64,000 nucleotides of DNA from Columbia Basin potato purple top phytoplasma (GTDB taxonomy: Bacteria > Bacillota_I > Bacilli_A > Acholeplasmatales > Acholeplasmataceae). This document shows, in pieces, positions 49,087 to 57,822 of the stretch (its first letter is position 1; each line of letters begins with the position of its first letter). The translations under genes were made by a program, and so were the position numbers. Location: contig NZ_JANHJP010000002.1 in NCBI RefSeq assembly GCF_028595955.1, positions 27,441 to 91,440 on the forward strand, in the 5' to 3' direction. Under the pieces are notes generated by a model. That model ran no database searches, was not told the origin of the DNA, and was given only the letters and a program-made list of their open reading frames with translations.

Positions 49087-49693
49087 AATTCTTTATGAAG
49101 AAGGTGTATTGAATATTGAACAAATTTTACTTCGCGAATATCGTAAAATGAATTTAACTTCTCAAGAAGTCATGGTTTTGATTTTTTTATTCGAGCGTTA
49201 TGAAACTAAAATTTTTTCTTCTTTATTTTTGGCTCAAAAAGTTAATTTATCTAAAAACGAAGTAGAAAATATTTTAGAAGAATTAATACAAAAAAAATTT
49301 TTTGTTTTGTCACAAGATGAAAGAGATAATAAAATTATAGAAGTTTTTGATTTAAATAATACTTTTAAAAAATTAGAACAAATTTATTCTGAAAAAGCTA
49401 AAAATAATCAAATAAAAAAACAAAATAAATATATAACACAAACTATAGAACAAATAGAAAAATTAAAAGGCGAAAATTTAGCATCATACGAATTAGAAAT
49501 TATAAAAAATTGGTTTTTAGATAAAAATTATTCTTTTGAAGAAATAAATAAATCCATAAATATAGCCGTTTTAAATCAAAAAAAATCAATTTATTATATA
49601 GATAGAATTTTAAATCATAAAAATATTTTAAAAATAGAAAATGATGAGAAAGCAGATCAAATTCTTCATAAAATTTTCAATAAAATTAAATAA
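49079..49693 (+). CDS. dnaD: DnaD-like replication initiation protein
   Basis: Primosome protein acting in helicase loading. An N-terminal winged-helix region (SQEVMVLIFLFERYETKIFS and SKNEVENILEELIQKKFFVL, about 27-80) is followed by a linker and the DnaD/DnaB_2 C-terminal domain (SYELEIIKNWFLDKNYSFEE, about 141-160) ending in the characteristic YxxxIL motif SIYYIDRILNHK. 204 residues is close to DnaD of other Firmicutes. Its position between rnc and imp is the arrangement known in several phytoplasmas. Confidence 0.85.
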   Translation: MFKILYEEGVLNIEQILLREYRKMNLTSQEVMVLIFLFERYETKIFSSLFLAQKVNLSKNEVENILEELIQKKFFVLSQDERDNKIIEVFDLNNTFKKLEQIYSEKAKNNQIKKQNKYITQTIEQIEKLKGENLASYELEIIKNWFLDKNYSFEEINKSINIAVLNQKKSIYYIDRILNHKNILKIENDEKADQILHKIFNKIK

Positions 49694-49724
49694 ATGTCTT
49701 TTTATAAATATATAAAAATTATGT

Positions 49725-49730
49725 TATAAT
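49725..49730 (+). promoter_or_regulatory. Probable -10 box of the imp promoter
   Basis: TATAAT, exact consensus, 95 nt before the imp start. The corresponding -35 (TTATAA at 49702-49707, spacing 17) is poor. Imp is an abundant protein in phytoplasmas, so an own promoter is expected. Confidence 0.55.
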
Positions 49731-49824
49731 GTTAGTATTGAATCTAGAAGTAAAGATTTAATGATTTAAAAAAAATTATTTTTTAGAAATTATTATAAAA
49801 TTTAAAAGAGAGGATTGAATAATA

Positions 49825-50283
49825 ATGTCAAAGATTAAAGATTTTGTACAATCTAAAAATGGTAAGATAACTATTGGTGTTATTGTTGCTGTTTTAGCAT
49901 TAGTTGCAATATTATACTTTTGTGGAGTATTCGGAGGCGGCAAAGCAGTTGATAAAAAACTTATAGAAAGTTTAGAAAAAAAACTGGAATTACCTTCTGA
50001 ATCTTCTAAGTATGATACCGAAGATAAGGTTAAAAATCTAGTTACAGATTATACAAAAGCATTAGATAATTTTAAAGCAGCAATTGAAAAATATAATAAA
50101 AATGCAAAAGATAATGATAAAATTAGTGATGAAGCAAAACAACATATTGAAGCATTTAAAACACAAGTTGAAGACTTAACAACTACTAATAAAGAAGCAT
50201 TTAAAGAACAACATAATCAATTAAAAGTTTCAGAATTCATAACTAAATTAAAAGAAAAATTACCTGAGTCTGTAAAAAAATAA
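49825..50283 (+). CDS. imp: Immunodominant membrane protein Imp
   Basis: A 152-residue protein with a short cytoplasmic Lys-rich start (MSKIKDFVQSKNGK), one hydrophobic helix (about 15-36, TIGVIVAVLALVAILYFC) and a hydrophilic, mostly helical exposed domain rich in Lys, Glu and Asn. This topology, N-terminal anchor with extracellular C-terminus, and the location between dnaD and pyrG identify Imp, a major surface antigen reported to bind plant actin in some species. It has a strong ribosome site (GAGAGGA). Imp sequences are among the most variable in phytoplasmas, so identity rests on position and topology. A bidirectional terminator follows. Confidence 0.85.
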   Translation: MSKIKDFVQSKNGKITIGVIVAVLALVAILYFCGVFGGGKAVDKKLIESLEKKLELPSESSKYDTEDKVKNLVTDYTKALDNFKAAIEKYNKNAKDNDKISDEAKQHIEAFKTQVEDLTTTNKEAFKEQHNQLKVSEFITKLKEKLPESVKK

Positions 50284-50322
50284 TAATAAATTAAAAAAGA
50301 AATTTTTTATTTATTAAAAAAT

Positions 50323-50362
50323 AAAAACATTCGAAATATTATTAATTTCGAATGTTTTTTTT
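50323..50362. terminator. Bidirectional terminator between imp and pyrG
   Basis: AAAAACATTCGAAAT (50323-50337) pairs perfectly with 50345-50359 around a 7-nt loop, with a T run to 50362 on the plus strand and A-rich DNA on the other side. It serves convergent imp and pyrG. Confidence 0.9.
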
Positions 50363-51992
50363 ATTTGATATTTAAAAAATATTTTAAAGATGTGTTTATA
50401 AAATTATTAAATAAAGGATGTGGTTTAAAAGGCCTAGATAAAAATTCAGAATGAAATTGAACTCCTATATACCAAATATGATTTTTTAATTCTATAATTT
50501 CAGGCAATTGTTCTTCCTTATTCATACCTGAAATAATAAAATTATCATCTTTATTAAAAATAGCAATATATTCTGTATTCATTTCATAACGATGTCTATG
50601 TCTTTCATAAATTATTTCTTTTTGAAAAATTTCATAGCTTTTAGTATTTTTTTTTAATTGACATGAATACAACCCTAATCTTAAAGTACCTCCTAAAAGA
50701 GGATTTTTTATTTTTTGAGTTATTACAGGACATAAAGTATTATTATTAATTTCTATAGAATCAGCGTTCTCTAATTTTAAAACATTTCTAGCGTACTCAA
50801 TAATCATTAATTGCATTCCTAAACAAATACCTAAAATAGGAATATTATTAATACGAGCATAAGTAATAGCTTTTATTTTGCCTTCGATAGCCCTTGAGCC
50901 GAAACCACCAGGTATTAAAATTCCATGACAATCTTTTAATAATTGAGATATATTTTCATTATTAATATCCGCTGCATTAATTAATTTAACTTTTATATCA
51001 GTATTATGATAATAAGAAGCATGTTTTAAAGCTTCTATAACAGATAAATAAGAATCTTGGTTAGAAATATATTTTCCTACTAAACCGATAGTAATTTTAT
51101 TTTTTAAATTCTGAATTTTATAAATTAAGTTTTGCCATTTAGAAATATTAGATTTTTTTAAATTATTTATTTGAAAATGTTCTAAAATAAAATCATCTAT
51201 TTTTTGTTCATTTAAATTAACGATAATTTTATATAAAATATCAACATCAATATTTTCAAAAATAGCTTTTTCTCTAACATCACATAAAATAGAAATTTTC
51301 TTTTTCATTTCGGATGAAATAGCTTTTTCGCTTCTTAAAATTAAAATTTGAGGTTGAATTCCTAAAGATCTTAATTCTTTAACACTATGTTGTGTTGGTT
51401 TAGTTTTTGTTTCGTTAGAGCTTTTTAGATATGGAATTAAAGTATTATGAATATAAAGAGTATTATGAAATCCTAAATCATAACGTACTTGTCTAATAGA
51501 TTCTAAAAAAGGTAAAGATTCAATATCTCCAACTGTACCTCCGATTTCTATTATGATAACATCATAATCAATATCAGTATTTTTTATTTCTAAAATTCTT
51601 TTTTTTATTTCGTTAGTAATATGGGGAATAACTTGAATAGTTTCTCCTAAATATTTGCCTTGTCTTTCTTTATTTATGACATATTGATAAACTTGACCTG
51701 TAGTTACATTAGATTCTCTAGATAAATTTTCATCTAAAAATCTTTCGTAATGACCTAAATCTAAATCAGTTTCGGCGCCATCGTTAGTAACAAAAACTTC
51801 GCCATGTTGAGTAGGATTCATAGTACCTGAATCAATGTTTATATAAGGATCCATTTTTTTCATAAAAACTTTTAATCCACGTGTTTTTAAAATTTGACCT
51901 ATAGCAGCTCCAATAATACCTTTTCCTAAACCAGAAACTACTCCTCCAGTAATAAAAATAAATTTTTGATTTTTGATATTCTTATTATTCAT
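50361..51992 (-). CDS. pyrG: CTP synthase
   Basis: Makes CTP from UTP, ATP and glutamine. The amidoligase domain begins [20 protein letters not shown] and includes [17 protein letters not shown] and [20 protein letters not shown]; the glutaminase domain has [14 protein letters not shown] with the catalytic Cys, and [18 protein letters not shown] with the catalytic His. The ATG at 51992 ([11 protein letters not shown]) gives 543 residues, near the family norm; the frame extends to an ATG at 52031, but those extra residues are encoded by a 14-bp tandem repeat and are unlikely to belong to the enzyme. Confidence 0.96.
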   Translation of the reverse strand: MNNKNIKNQKFIFITGGVVSGLGKGIIGAAIGQILKTRGLKVFMKKMDPYINIDSGTMNPTQHGEVFVTNDGAETDLDLGHYERFLDENLSRESNVTTGQVYQYVINKERQGKYLGETIQVIPHITNEIKKRILEIKNTDIDYDVIIIEIGGTVGDIESLPFLESIRQVRYDLGFHNTLYIHNTLIPYLKSSNETKTKPTQHSVKELRSLGIQPQILILRSEKAISSEMKKKISILCDVREKAIFENIDVDILYKIIVNLNEQKIDDFILEHFQINNLKKSNISKWQNLIYKIQNLKNKITIGLVGKYISNQDSYLSVIEALKHASYYHNTDIKVKLINAADINNENISQLLKDCHGILIPGGFGSRAIEGKIKAITYARINNIPILGICLGMQLMIIEYARNVLKLENADSIEINNNTLCPVITQKIKNPLLGGTLRLGLYSCQLKKNTKSYEIFQKEIIYERHRHRYEMNTEYIAIFNKDDNFIISGMNKEEQLPEIIELKNHIWYIGVQFHSEFLSRPFKPHPLFNNFINTSLKYFLNIK

Positions 51993-52006
51993 TTTTAGAT
52001 TTCTTT

Positions 52007-52062
52007 CTTTCAAACATTTTCTTTCAAACATTTTCTTTCAAACATTTTCTTTCAAACATTTT
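52007..52062 (-). repeat. Four perfect 14-bp tandem repeats upstream of pyrG
   Basis: The unit CTTTCAAACATTTT (plus strand; AAAATGTTTGAAAG in the pyrG direction) is repeated four times without a mismatch, at 52007, 52021, 52035 and 52049. Each unit brings an ATG, and because 14 is not a multiple of three these ATGs fall in successive reading frames. Only the one at 52031 is in frame with pyrG. Each unit also carries GAAAG, a weak Shine-Dalgarno-like string. Confidence 0.95.
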
Positions 52063-52099
52063 AAAATAAAAATATTGAAATTAAATAAGGATGGATATA

Positions 52100-52942
52100 T
52101 TAAATATTCATTTTATAACCTAATCGATCCCCAATATTAATTTTGGTTTCTATATTTTTTAAACTATTTTCTATAAAAATTTTGTCAAAAATTACTTTAT
52201 TTTTTTTAATAAGCAAAATAATAGTTGATCCTCCGAAAGAAAAAAAACCTTTTTCTTCACCTTTTTGAAAACTAGTAATAGGATGATTATTAATTTTACC
52301 TACTAATAAAGCTCCAACTTCGATTTGAATTATTGTACTAAAATTTTTTGTTTCTAAAATATTGTATTCTCTGCTATTTTCATGAAAAACATTAAAATAT
52401 TTGAAAGCGATTGGGTTGACAGTATGTAATTTACCTTTTATTTTCTTAATATTTTCTTTTTTTTGAATACCATCATCCATAAAAATATAACGATGATAAT
52501 CAAAAGGTCTTAGTCTTAAAATTACAAAATAACCTTTTAGAAAAGAGGAAGCCAAAGAATTATTTTTTAAAAGATCACTTAAATGATAATTAACTCCTTT
52601 GATAGAATAAATATTATTTTTTGTAATTGGTAAAACACTTATTTTGCCTTCGCCTGGACTGATGAAAATCGAAGGATCATGACAAAAAGATATTTTTTTG
52701 TATTTACGTATGAAAAAATCATTATAAGAAGAAAATTTTTGTTTATTAAATAATTCTAAATTTATATTATTTGTTTTAATTACTTTTTTAAGATGTAATT
52801 TAGAAAAAAAAGATTTTAAATACAAACTAAATAATAAATTAAATATTTTTGAAATACAAATTCTTAAAAGTACTCTTTTCCAAAATCTTTTATTTAAATT
52901 AGAATATAAAAAATTTTTATTCTTTTCTTTTTTATTAGGCAC
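52100..52942 (-). CDS. psd: Phosphatidylserine decarboxylase
   Basis: Converts phosphatidylserine to phosphatidylethanolamine. The self-processing site is FSFGGSTIILLIKK (about 243-256), a GGST form of the LGST motif that yields the pyruvoyl-serine of the small subunit. The conserved LRLRPFDYHRYIFMDDG (about 142-158, with His) and HTVNPIAFKYF, HENSREYNILET are also present. 280 residues fits. The N-terminal ~60 residues are basic with a hydrophobic stretch and may attach to the membrane. It lies 21 nt after pssA. Confidence 0.93.
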   Translation of the reverse strand: MPNKKEKNKNFLYSNLNKRFWKRVLLRICISKIFNLLFSLYLKSFFSKLHLKKVIKTNNINLELFNKQKFSSYNDFFIRKYKKISFCHDPSIFISPGEGKISVLPITKNNIYSIKGVNYHLSDLLKNNSLASSFLKGYFVILRLRPFDYHRYIFMDDGIQKKENIKKIKGKLHTVNPIAFKYFNVFHENSREYNILETKNFSTIIQIEVGALLVGKINNHPITSFQKGEEKGFFSFGGSTIILLIKKNKVIFDKIFIENSLKNIETKINIGDRLGYKMNI

Positions 52943-52963
52943 TGAATTTTTTTCTTTCTTGTA

Positions 52964-53683
52964 TTAATTTATATTTGTTTTTATTAAAGTTAATATTAAT
53001 AAAAGGAATAATAAAAAAGAAAATATTAAAAAAATAATATTTTTAGGTTTTTTAAATTTAATTTTATTAAAAACAAATAAAAAAGAGCATAATATAATAA
53101 AAAAACAATATATGAAATAAAAAAATTGTTTAATTTGTTCTTTGAAAAAACCATTATCAAAAGATAATATAACATTTTGAGATAAAATGAAAAAAGGAAA
53201 TATAACAGAAGCAAAAGTAACGGGTAAACCGATAAAAGTTTTTATATTTTCTTTAGGTGTTTTACAATTGATTTTTTTTTCAGCAAGAACATTGAAATAA
53301 GCTAATCTAATTAGAACTGCTAAAATATATACAATACTACTTATTAGAAACAAAAAAGAAAATATTTTGTTATGTTTAAAATTAGCAATGTTTTTGAACA
53401 TTTTAAATTCTATTAAAATCGGCAAAATACCAAAACTAATAATATCTGCTAAAGAATCTATTTGAATACCGTATTTTTTTTCTTCTATGGAACGTTTCTT
53501 TTTTAAATTGCTAACAAAACCATCTAACATATCGAAAATGCCAGATAATAATAAACAAATAGATGCATATGTTATAGGATTTAAATTATTACTATCATCC
53601 AAAATAATATAAATACCTAAAAAACCTGTTAATGCATTTAAATAAGTTAAATAAACAGTATAATTATAAAATCCTAAAAACAT
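52964..53683 (-). CDS. pssA: CDP-diacylglycerol--serine O-phosphatidyltransferase
   Basis: Integral membrane enzyme making phosphatidylserine from CDP-diacylglycerol and serine. The CDP-alcohol phosphatidyltransferase motif is present: SGIFDMLDGFVSN with DxxDG (about 48-60) followed by GIQIDSLADIISFGILP (the second DxxxD). About six to seven hydrophobic segments. 239 residues. Together with psd it gives a route to phosphatidylethanolamine, as in other phytoplasmas. Confidence 0.93.
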   Translation of the reverse strand: MFLGFYNYTVYLTYLNALTGFLGIYIILDDSNNLNPITYASICLLLSGIFDMLDGFVSNLKKKRSIEEKKYGIQIDSLADIISFGILPILIEFKMFKNIANFKHNKIFSFLFLISSIVYILAVLIRLAYFNVLAEKKINCKTPKENIKTFIGLPVTFASVIFPFFILSQNVILSFDNGFFKEQIKQFFYFIYCFFIILCSFLFVFNKIKFKKPKNIIFLIFSFLLFLLLILTLIKTNIN

Positions 53684-53837
53684 AAATATATCCCCGATTA
53701 TGAAATGTTTTTTCTAAATTGTAATAATAATTTTTAGAATAAAAAAATTTATAATTTTTTTCTTTATAATATTTTTTATAAAAAAGAATTATTCTAATCA
53801 CTTATATATTCTTCTTTTTATTTTTATTATTCTTTTG

Positions 53838-54353
53838 TCAAATTTCATCAAACACTTCTTCTTCTATTTTATCTTCGTTGTCATCTAAATTATCGTCATT
53901 TTCATCTAAAAGATCTGAATCTAATTTGTCTTTTTCTTCATTTTTTTCATTGTCTTCTTGTTCTTCGATTTCTTCGTGTTCTTTATTTTCTTCTTTTTTC
54001 AAATCAAAATCTTTAAAATCTAAAATTTCTTTTTCTATATCTTCTGTTTTGATATTTGTTTCTTTTGTCTCTTTATCGTTTGGATCCAAAAAGTATTCTT
54101 GATCCCATAAATTTAAATTATTTTTTTTGATATCCCATAAATCATTACCACAAAATACAAAAAGTCCGCTTGAAACAATATCTAAATATAATTGCAAACA
54201 AGCATCTATATCTTTTGAATTAATTTTTTTAATTTCGCAAACATTTTTGATTAATTCTTGAATAGACATTGGTGCTTGATTTTTTAATAAAATTTGATAA
54301 GAAATATCAATCATAGAATTTGATTGATCGATATTTTTGTTATTTTTATCCAA
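53838..54353 (-). CDS. rpoE: RNA polymerase delta subunit
   Basis: A small acidic subunit of Firmicutes RNA polymerase that promotes enzyme recycling and start-site selectivity. The N-terminal folded HARE domain (about 14-90: DISYQILLKNQAPMSIQELI, ...GNDLWDIKKNNL) is followed by an unstructured Asp/Glu tail from about residue 95 to the end (EEIEEQEDNEKNEEKD). 171 residues matches B. subtilis RpoE. The acidic tail makes the opposite strand look like a Ser-rich frame, which is an artefact. Confidence 0.88.
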   Translation of the reverse strand: MDKNNKNIDQSNSMIDISYQILLKNQAPMSIQELIKNVCEIKKINSKDIDACLQLYLDIVSSGLFVFCGNDLWDIKKNNLNLWDQEYFLDPNDKETKETNIKTEDIEKEILDFKDFDLKKEENKEHEEIEEQEDNEKNEEKDKLDSDLLDENDDNLDDNEDKIEEEVFDEI

Positions 54354-54401
54354 AATTTTTTATCTCCTTTAATAAAAAAAATATTTGTTTACTGTTTAAA
54401 A

Positions 54402-54704
54402 TTAAAATTCATAATCTTTCGAAACTTTTGTAAGTAAATCTTTAGAAGCTTGTTCAACTTGTTGTAATACATCATTAAAAGATAATAAAATACTTTCTTG
54501 CATTAAATCTAAATTTTTACATAAATCTAAATTTTTAATATAAACATCAACTACTTGTTTTGTTCCTTGCATAACAATAACAATATCTCCGATTTGTGAT
54601 GTGAATTCTCTAGATTCTAATTTTTTTTGTTCTATATCAATATTTTCTTGAATTTTTTTTAATTTATTTAACATATTCATATTCAAAAAAATCCTTTTAA
54701 TCAA
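54402..54704 (-). CDS. ybaB: YbaB/EbfC-family nucleoid-associated protein
   Basis: A 100-residue DNA-binding protein. The family core is seen in NKLKKIQENIDIEQKKLESR, then GDIVIVMQGTKQVVDVYI (about 41-58) and SILLSFNDVLQQVEQASKDL. Homologues bind DNA as dimers and are almost always encoded directly after dnaX, as here, with an 8-nt overlap. Two further in-frame ATGs (MNMLNK) lie 6-10 codons in and give the more usual start. Confidence 0.88.
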   Translation of the reverse strand: MIKRIFLNMNMLNKLKKIQENIDIEQKKLESREFTSQIGDIVIVMQGTKQVVDVYIKNLDLCKNLDLMQESILLSFNDVLQQVEQASKDLLTKVSKDYEF

Positions 54705-56409
54705 TAATTTCTACTTTTTCATAAGTAAATAAATCCCTAGCTAATTTGACAATAGGAGATTGATTTTGTTCTATATTTAAAACTGAATTTTGTTCATAAA
54801 AATCAGTTTTAAAATTAGATAAGTCTAAATCTTTTTTATCTTGAGTTTCTAAAAATTTTAAATAAACAGGTTGTATTATGTTTTCCCAATCTTTATTTAA
54901 AACCACAAAATATTCATTAATTAATTTTTTTTTTGCATTTAGAATTTGTTTAATTTTAACTCTAATATCATTTTTTAATAGCTGTTTATATTCTATTTCA
55001 TCTCTACATGATAAAAGAATTTCTTTATTAAAATTTATTAATAATACTTTAGAATTATATAATAATTTAGCGATTTTTGCTAAATTAGGAATAGGATAAT
55101 TTTCTAGTTTTTTCCAACCTTTATGAATTATATTTTTGGTTAAATCATCTGGAGATTTTAAAATATTAATAATATTATTTAAAATAGCTTGTTTTAAAGT
55201 TATTTCTTTTTCATTTATATCTGTTTTAGAAAAAATAGGTAAATTGTTTTCTATTTTTTTATTACTTTTTGTTATTTTATTTGAATTTGTTTTTTTAATC
55301 AAATTTTTTGATTTTTTTAAAAACTCATTCATTTGAATAAAACTAATAATTAATAAATTTTTTTTATTTTTAGATAACATCAAATTATTTTGTAATTCAA
55401 ATAATTTTTGAAAAAATAGGTCTCTTTTTTCGATATTTAAATTTGAAAATAAATTTAAATTTTGATTAGGATTTTTTAAATAATTCATTAATTTTTTTTG
55501 AACAAAATCAATAAAATCCTTTAAAAAAAGAACATAATTTATATTTGAATTAAAAATTTCTTCTAAAAAAGAAATAAGAATATTTATATTATCATCGAAT
55601 AAAAGCTTAAATAAATTTTGTATATTTTCTTCAGGAACAATTCCCAACATTTCTACAATATTTTTTTCTTGGATAATATTGTTTGTATAAGAACTCACTT
55701 TATCTAATAAATTAAGAGCATCTCTTAAATTTTCATTAGAATAAAAAGAAATTTTTTCTAAAGCTTTTTCTGAAATGGGTATATTTTCTAAGGAGGCTAT
55801 TGATTTTAATTTTTTTTTAATATCTTCAGGAGAAATATTATTTAAATAAAAATATTGAGTACGAGATAAAATGTTTTTAGGAATTTTATTAAATTCACTA
55901 GTGATCAAAATAAAAATTATGTTAGTTAATGGTTCTTCTAAAATTTTTAATAAAGCATTAAAAGCATTTGAAGATAAAACGTGAATTTCATCAATAATAT
56001 AAAATTTATATTTTAATAAATCAGATTTATAACATAATTTATCTTTTAAGTTTCTGATATCATCTATTCCGCTATAAGAGGCTCCGTCAATTTCAATAAA
56101 ATCTAAAGTATTTTTTCGATCTATAGCACAACATGTTTTGCAATAATTTTGGTTATCATTATTTTTTGAACAACAATCTTCTGTTTTAAGAAAAAAAGAA
56201 CAATTAATAGCTTTAGCTAAAACTTTCGCTAAAGTAGTTTTTCCTACTCCTTTATCACCACTAAATAAATAACAATGATGAATTTTTTGATGTTTGATAG
56301 CATTTTTTAAAGTTTGTATAATTGTTTGTTGCCCGATTATATTTTTAAAGTTGTCAGGTCTATGTTTGCGATATAAAGTTATATAATTCATATTTTTTTT
56401 ATAAGGCAT
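54697..56409 (-). CDS. dnaX: DNA polymerase III subunit tau/gamma
   Basis: Clamp-loader ATPase. Domain order: ITLYRKHRPDNFKNIIGQ at the start, Walker A FSGDKGVGKTTLAKVLAKA (about 48-66), a four-cysteine zinc module (CCSKNN...YCKTCC, about 77-95), Walker B YIIDEIHVLS with LLKILEEPL, and the SRC-like LSRTQYFYL. The lid and oligomerisation domains follow; the C-terminal part is diverged. 570 residues suggests a tau-like product. AAAAAGG abuts the first ATG (56409) and lies about 15 nt before a second ATG (56391, MNYITLYRKHRP) that matches the usual family start better. Confidence 0.94.
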   Translation of the reverse strand: MPYKKNMNYITLYRKHRPDNFKNIIGQQTIIQTLKNAIKHQKIHHCYLFSGDKGVGKTTLAKVLAKAINCSFFLKTEDCCSKNNDNQNYCKTCCAIDRKNTLDFIEIDGASYSGIDDIRNLKDKLCYKSDLLKYKFYIIDEIHVLSSNAFNALLKILEEPLTNIIFILITSEFNKIPKNILSRTQYFYLNNISPEDIKKKLKSIASLENIPISEKALEKISFYSNENLRDALNLLDKVSSYTNNIIQEKNIVEMLGIVPEENIQNLFKLLFDDNINILISFLEEIFNSNINYVLFLKDFIDFVQKKLMNYLKNPNQNLNLFSNLNIEKRDLFFQKLFELQNNLMLSKNKKNLLIISFIQMNEFLKKSKNLIKKTNSNKITKSNKKIENNLPIFSKTDINEKEITLKQAILNNIINILKSPDDLTKNIIHKGWKKLENYPIPNLAKIAKLLYNSKVLLINFNKEILLSCRDEIEYKQLLKNDIRVKIKQILNAKKKLINEYFVVLNKDWENIIQPVYLKFLETQDKKDLDLSNFKTDFYEQNSVLNIEQNQSPIVKLARDLFTYEKVEIID

Positions 56410-56494
56410 CCTTTTTTTATTTTGCGCAATATAATTTTATAAAGTTTGAAAAAATAATATTTATTTTGTTTAATAAAAAATGAAAATTTTGAAA

Positions 56495-57820
56495 TTAATT
56501 TTCTCCAGCAATAGTTAAATCTCCTACATAAACAGTAGGACTTCCGAAACCTGATGTTCTAATTACTAAATCATTAGCTATATCTTTTAAATTTAATAAA
56601 ATATCAAAAAAATTACCTGAAATAACAAGCATTTTTACAGGGCTAGTAATTTTACCTTGTTCTATTTTAAAACCAGCCGCTTGAAGACTAAAATCACCAC
56701 TAATATCATCAATACCTGCGTGTAATCCGATTAAAGAATCAATATAAACTCCTTTTTCAATAGGCTTAATCATTTCTTCAAAAGTTTTATCACTTTCTTT
56801 TAAGTAAAAATTAGTCATTGAAATAGAATTTTCAAAACTGTTACCACTAGGTTTTGTATTAAAAAGAAATGAAGATTTTAAATCGTGTATAAAATCTTGA
56901 AAGATACCTTTTTTAATAATTTTTTTGGTATAACAAGCTACACCTTCATCATCAAAACCATATTGAAAAAAAGCTTTATTTAATAAAGGATCGTCGATTA
57001 AAGTAACTTTAGAAGAAGCTATTTTTAGTCCTTTTTTATCTTTTAATTTGCTTAAATTATAATAAGCTCTCATGCCATTAAAGATACTGCTAAATTTATT
57101 TAAAAATTTAGCAAAAATTTTATTTGAAAAAACAGTAGGATAAGTTCGAGATTCTAAAGATTGAGATGTTAATTTTTTTTCTCCTAAAGATATTATTTTT
57201 TTAGCATATTTAGGGATATCCATTTCATTAAAATCTTTAACTGTGAAATTTTCTAAAATTTCTTCTATTTCTTGATTTTTTTGAAAAACACAAGAAGTTG
57301 AAATTGTTAAAAAACTAGCTTTATCTTCTAAATTTACACCTTTAGAATTAACTATTTTTTTTTGCAAATAATTTTCACTATAAGAAATACTATCAATTTT
57401 TTTTAAAAAAATACTTTTGGATAATTCTTTTTCTAATTGAAATATTAAATCATATTTTTTCTGAATATTAATTGTTTCGAAATTAAAATTAGAATTTTTC
57501 ACTTCAGGATAAACAGGTGAACCCGCAAAAACAAGATCTTTTTCTTTTCTATTTAAAAATGATATTTGATTTTTAAGAAGTTTTAAAGTTTCGTCTATTT
57601 TGTTTTCATCTATTTTTTCTAAATAGATAGAAGATTTTATATTTTTATATAAACCTTTTATAGTTACTGTTCGAAGATCACTTTTAATATGTTCATGAAT
57701 TTTACTATCCTCTAAAGTTATCATTTTATTTTTGTTATCGTTAGTTAAAATTTCTAATGCATCAAAACCATTTTCTGTAGCTGCTTGAAACCATTTTTTA
57801 TAATTTATATTATTATTCAT
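56495..57820 (-). CDS. pmbA: TldE/PmbA-family protein
   Basis: Partner of TldD in the heterodimeric metalloprotease that trims modified peptides (microcin B17, CcdA in E. coli). It shows the family fold: ENGFDALEILTNDNKNKMIT near the N-terminus, and the C-terminal GDFSLQAAGFKIEQGKITSP (about 377-396) and GNFFDILLNLKDIANDL and FGSPTVYVGDLTIAGE. It lacks the zinc motif, as expected for the TldE/PmbA subunit. 441 residues is normal. It begins 2 nt after tldD ends, so the two are made together. Confidence 0.92.
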   Translation of the reverse strand: MNNNINYKKWFQAATENGFDALEILTNDNKNKMITLEDSKIHEHIKSDLRTVTIKGLYKNIKSSIYLEKIDENKIDETLKLLKNQISFLNRKEKDLVFAGSPVYPEVKNSNFNFETINIQKKYDLIFQLEKELSKSIFLKKIDSISYSENYLQKKIVNSKGVNLEDKASFLTISTSCVFQKNQEIEEILENFTVKDFNEMDIPKYAKKIISLGEKKLTSQSLESRTYPTVFSNKIFAKFLNKFSSIFNGMRAYYNLSKLKDKKGLKIASSKVTLIDDPLLNKAFFQYGFDDEGVACYTKKIIKKGIFQDFIHDLKSSFLFNTKPSGNSFENSISMTNFYLKESDKTFEEMIKPIEKGVYIDSLIGLHAGIDDISGDFSLQAAGFKIEQGKITSPVKMLVISGNFFDILLNLKDIANDLVIRTSGFGSPTVYVGDLTIAGEN

Positions 57821-57822
57821 TA

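Noticed and set aside
51993..52031. Longer pyrG start at 52031
   Set aside because: The extra 13 codons are encoded partly by the 14-bp tandem repeat and are absent from the family; the ATG at 51992 fits better.
53878..54102. Plus-strand Ser/Phe-rich frame opposite the rpoE tail
   Set aside because: It is the complement of the Asp/Glu-rich coding tail of the delta subunit; no ribosome site and low complexity.
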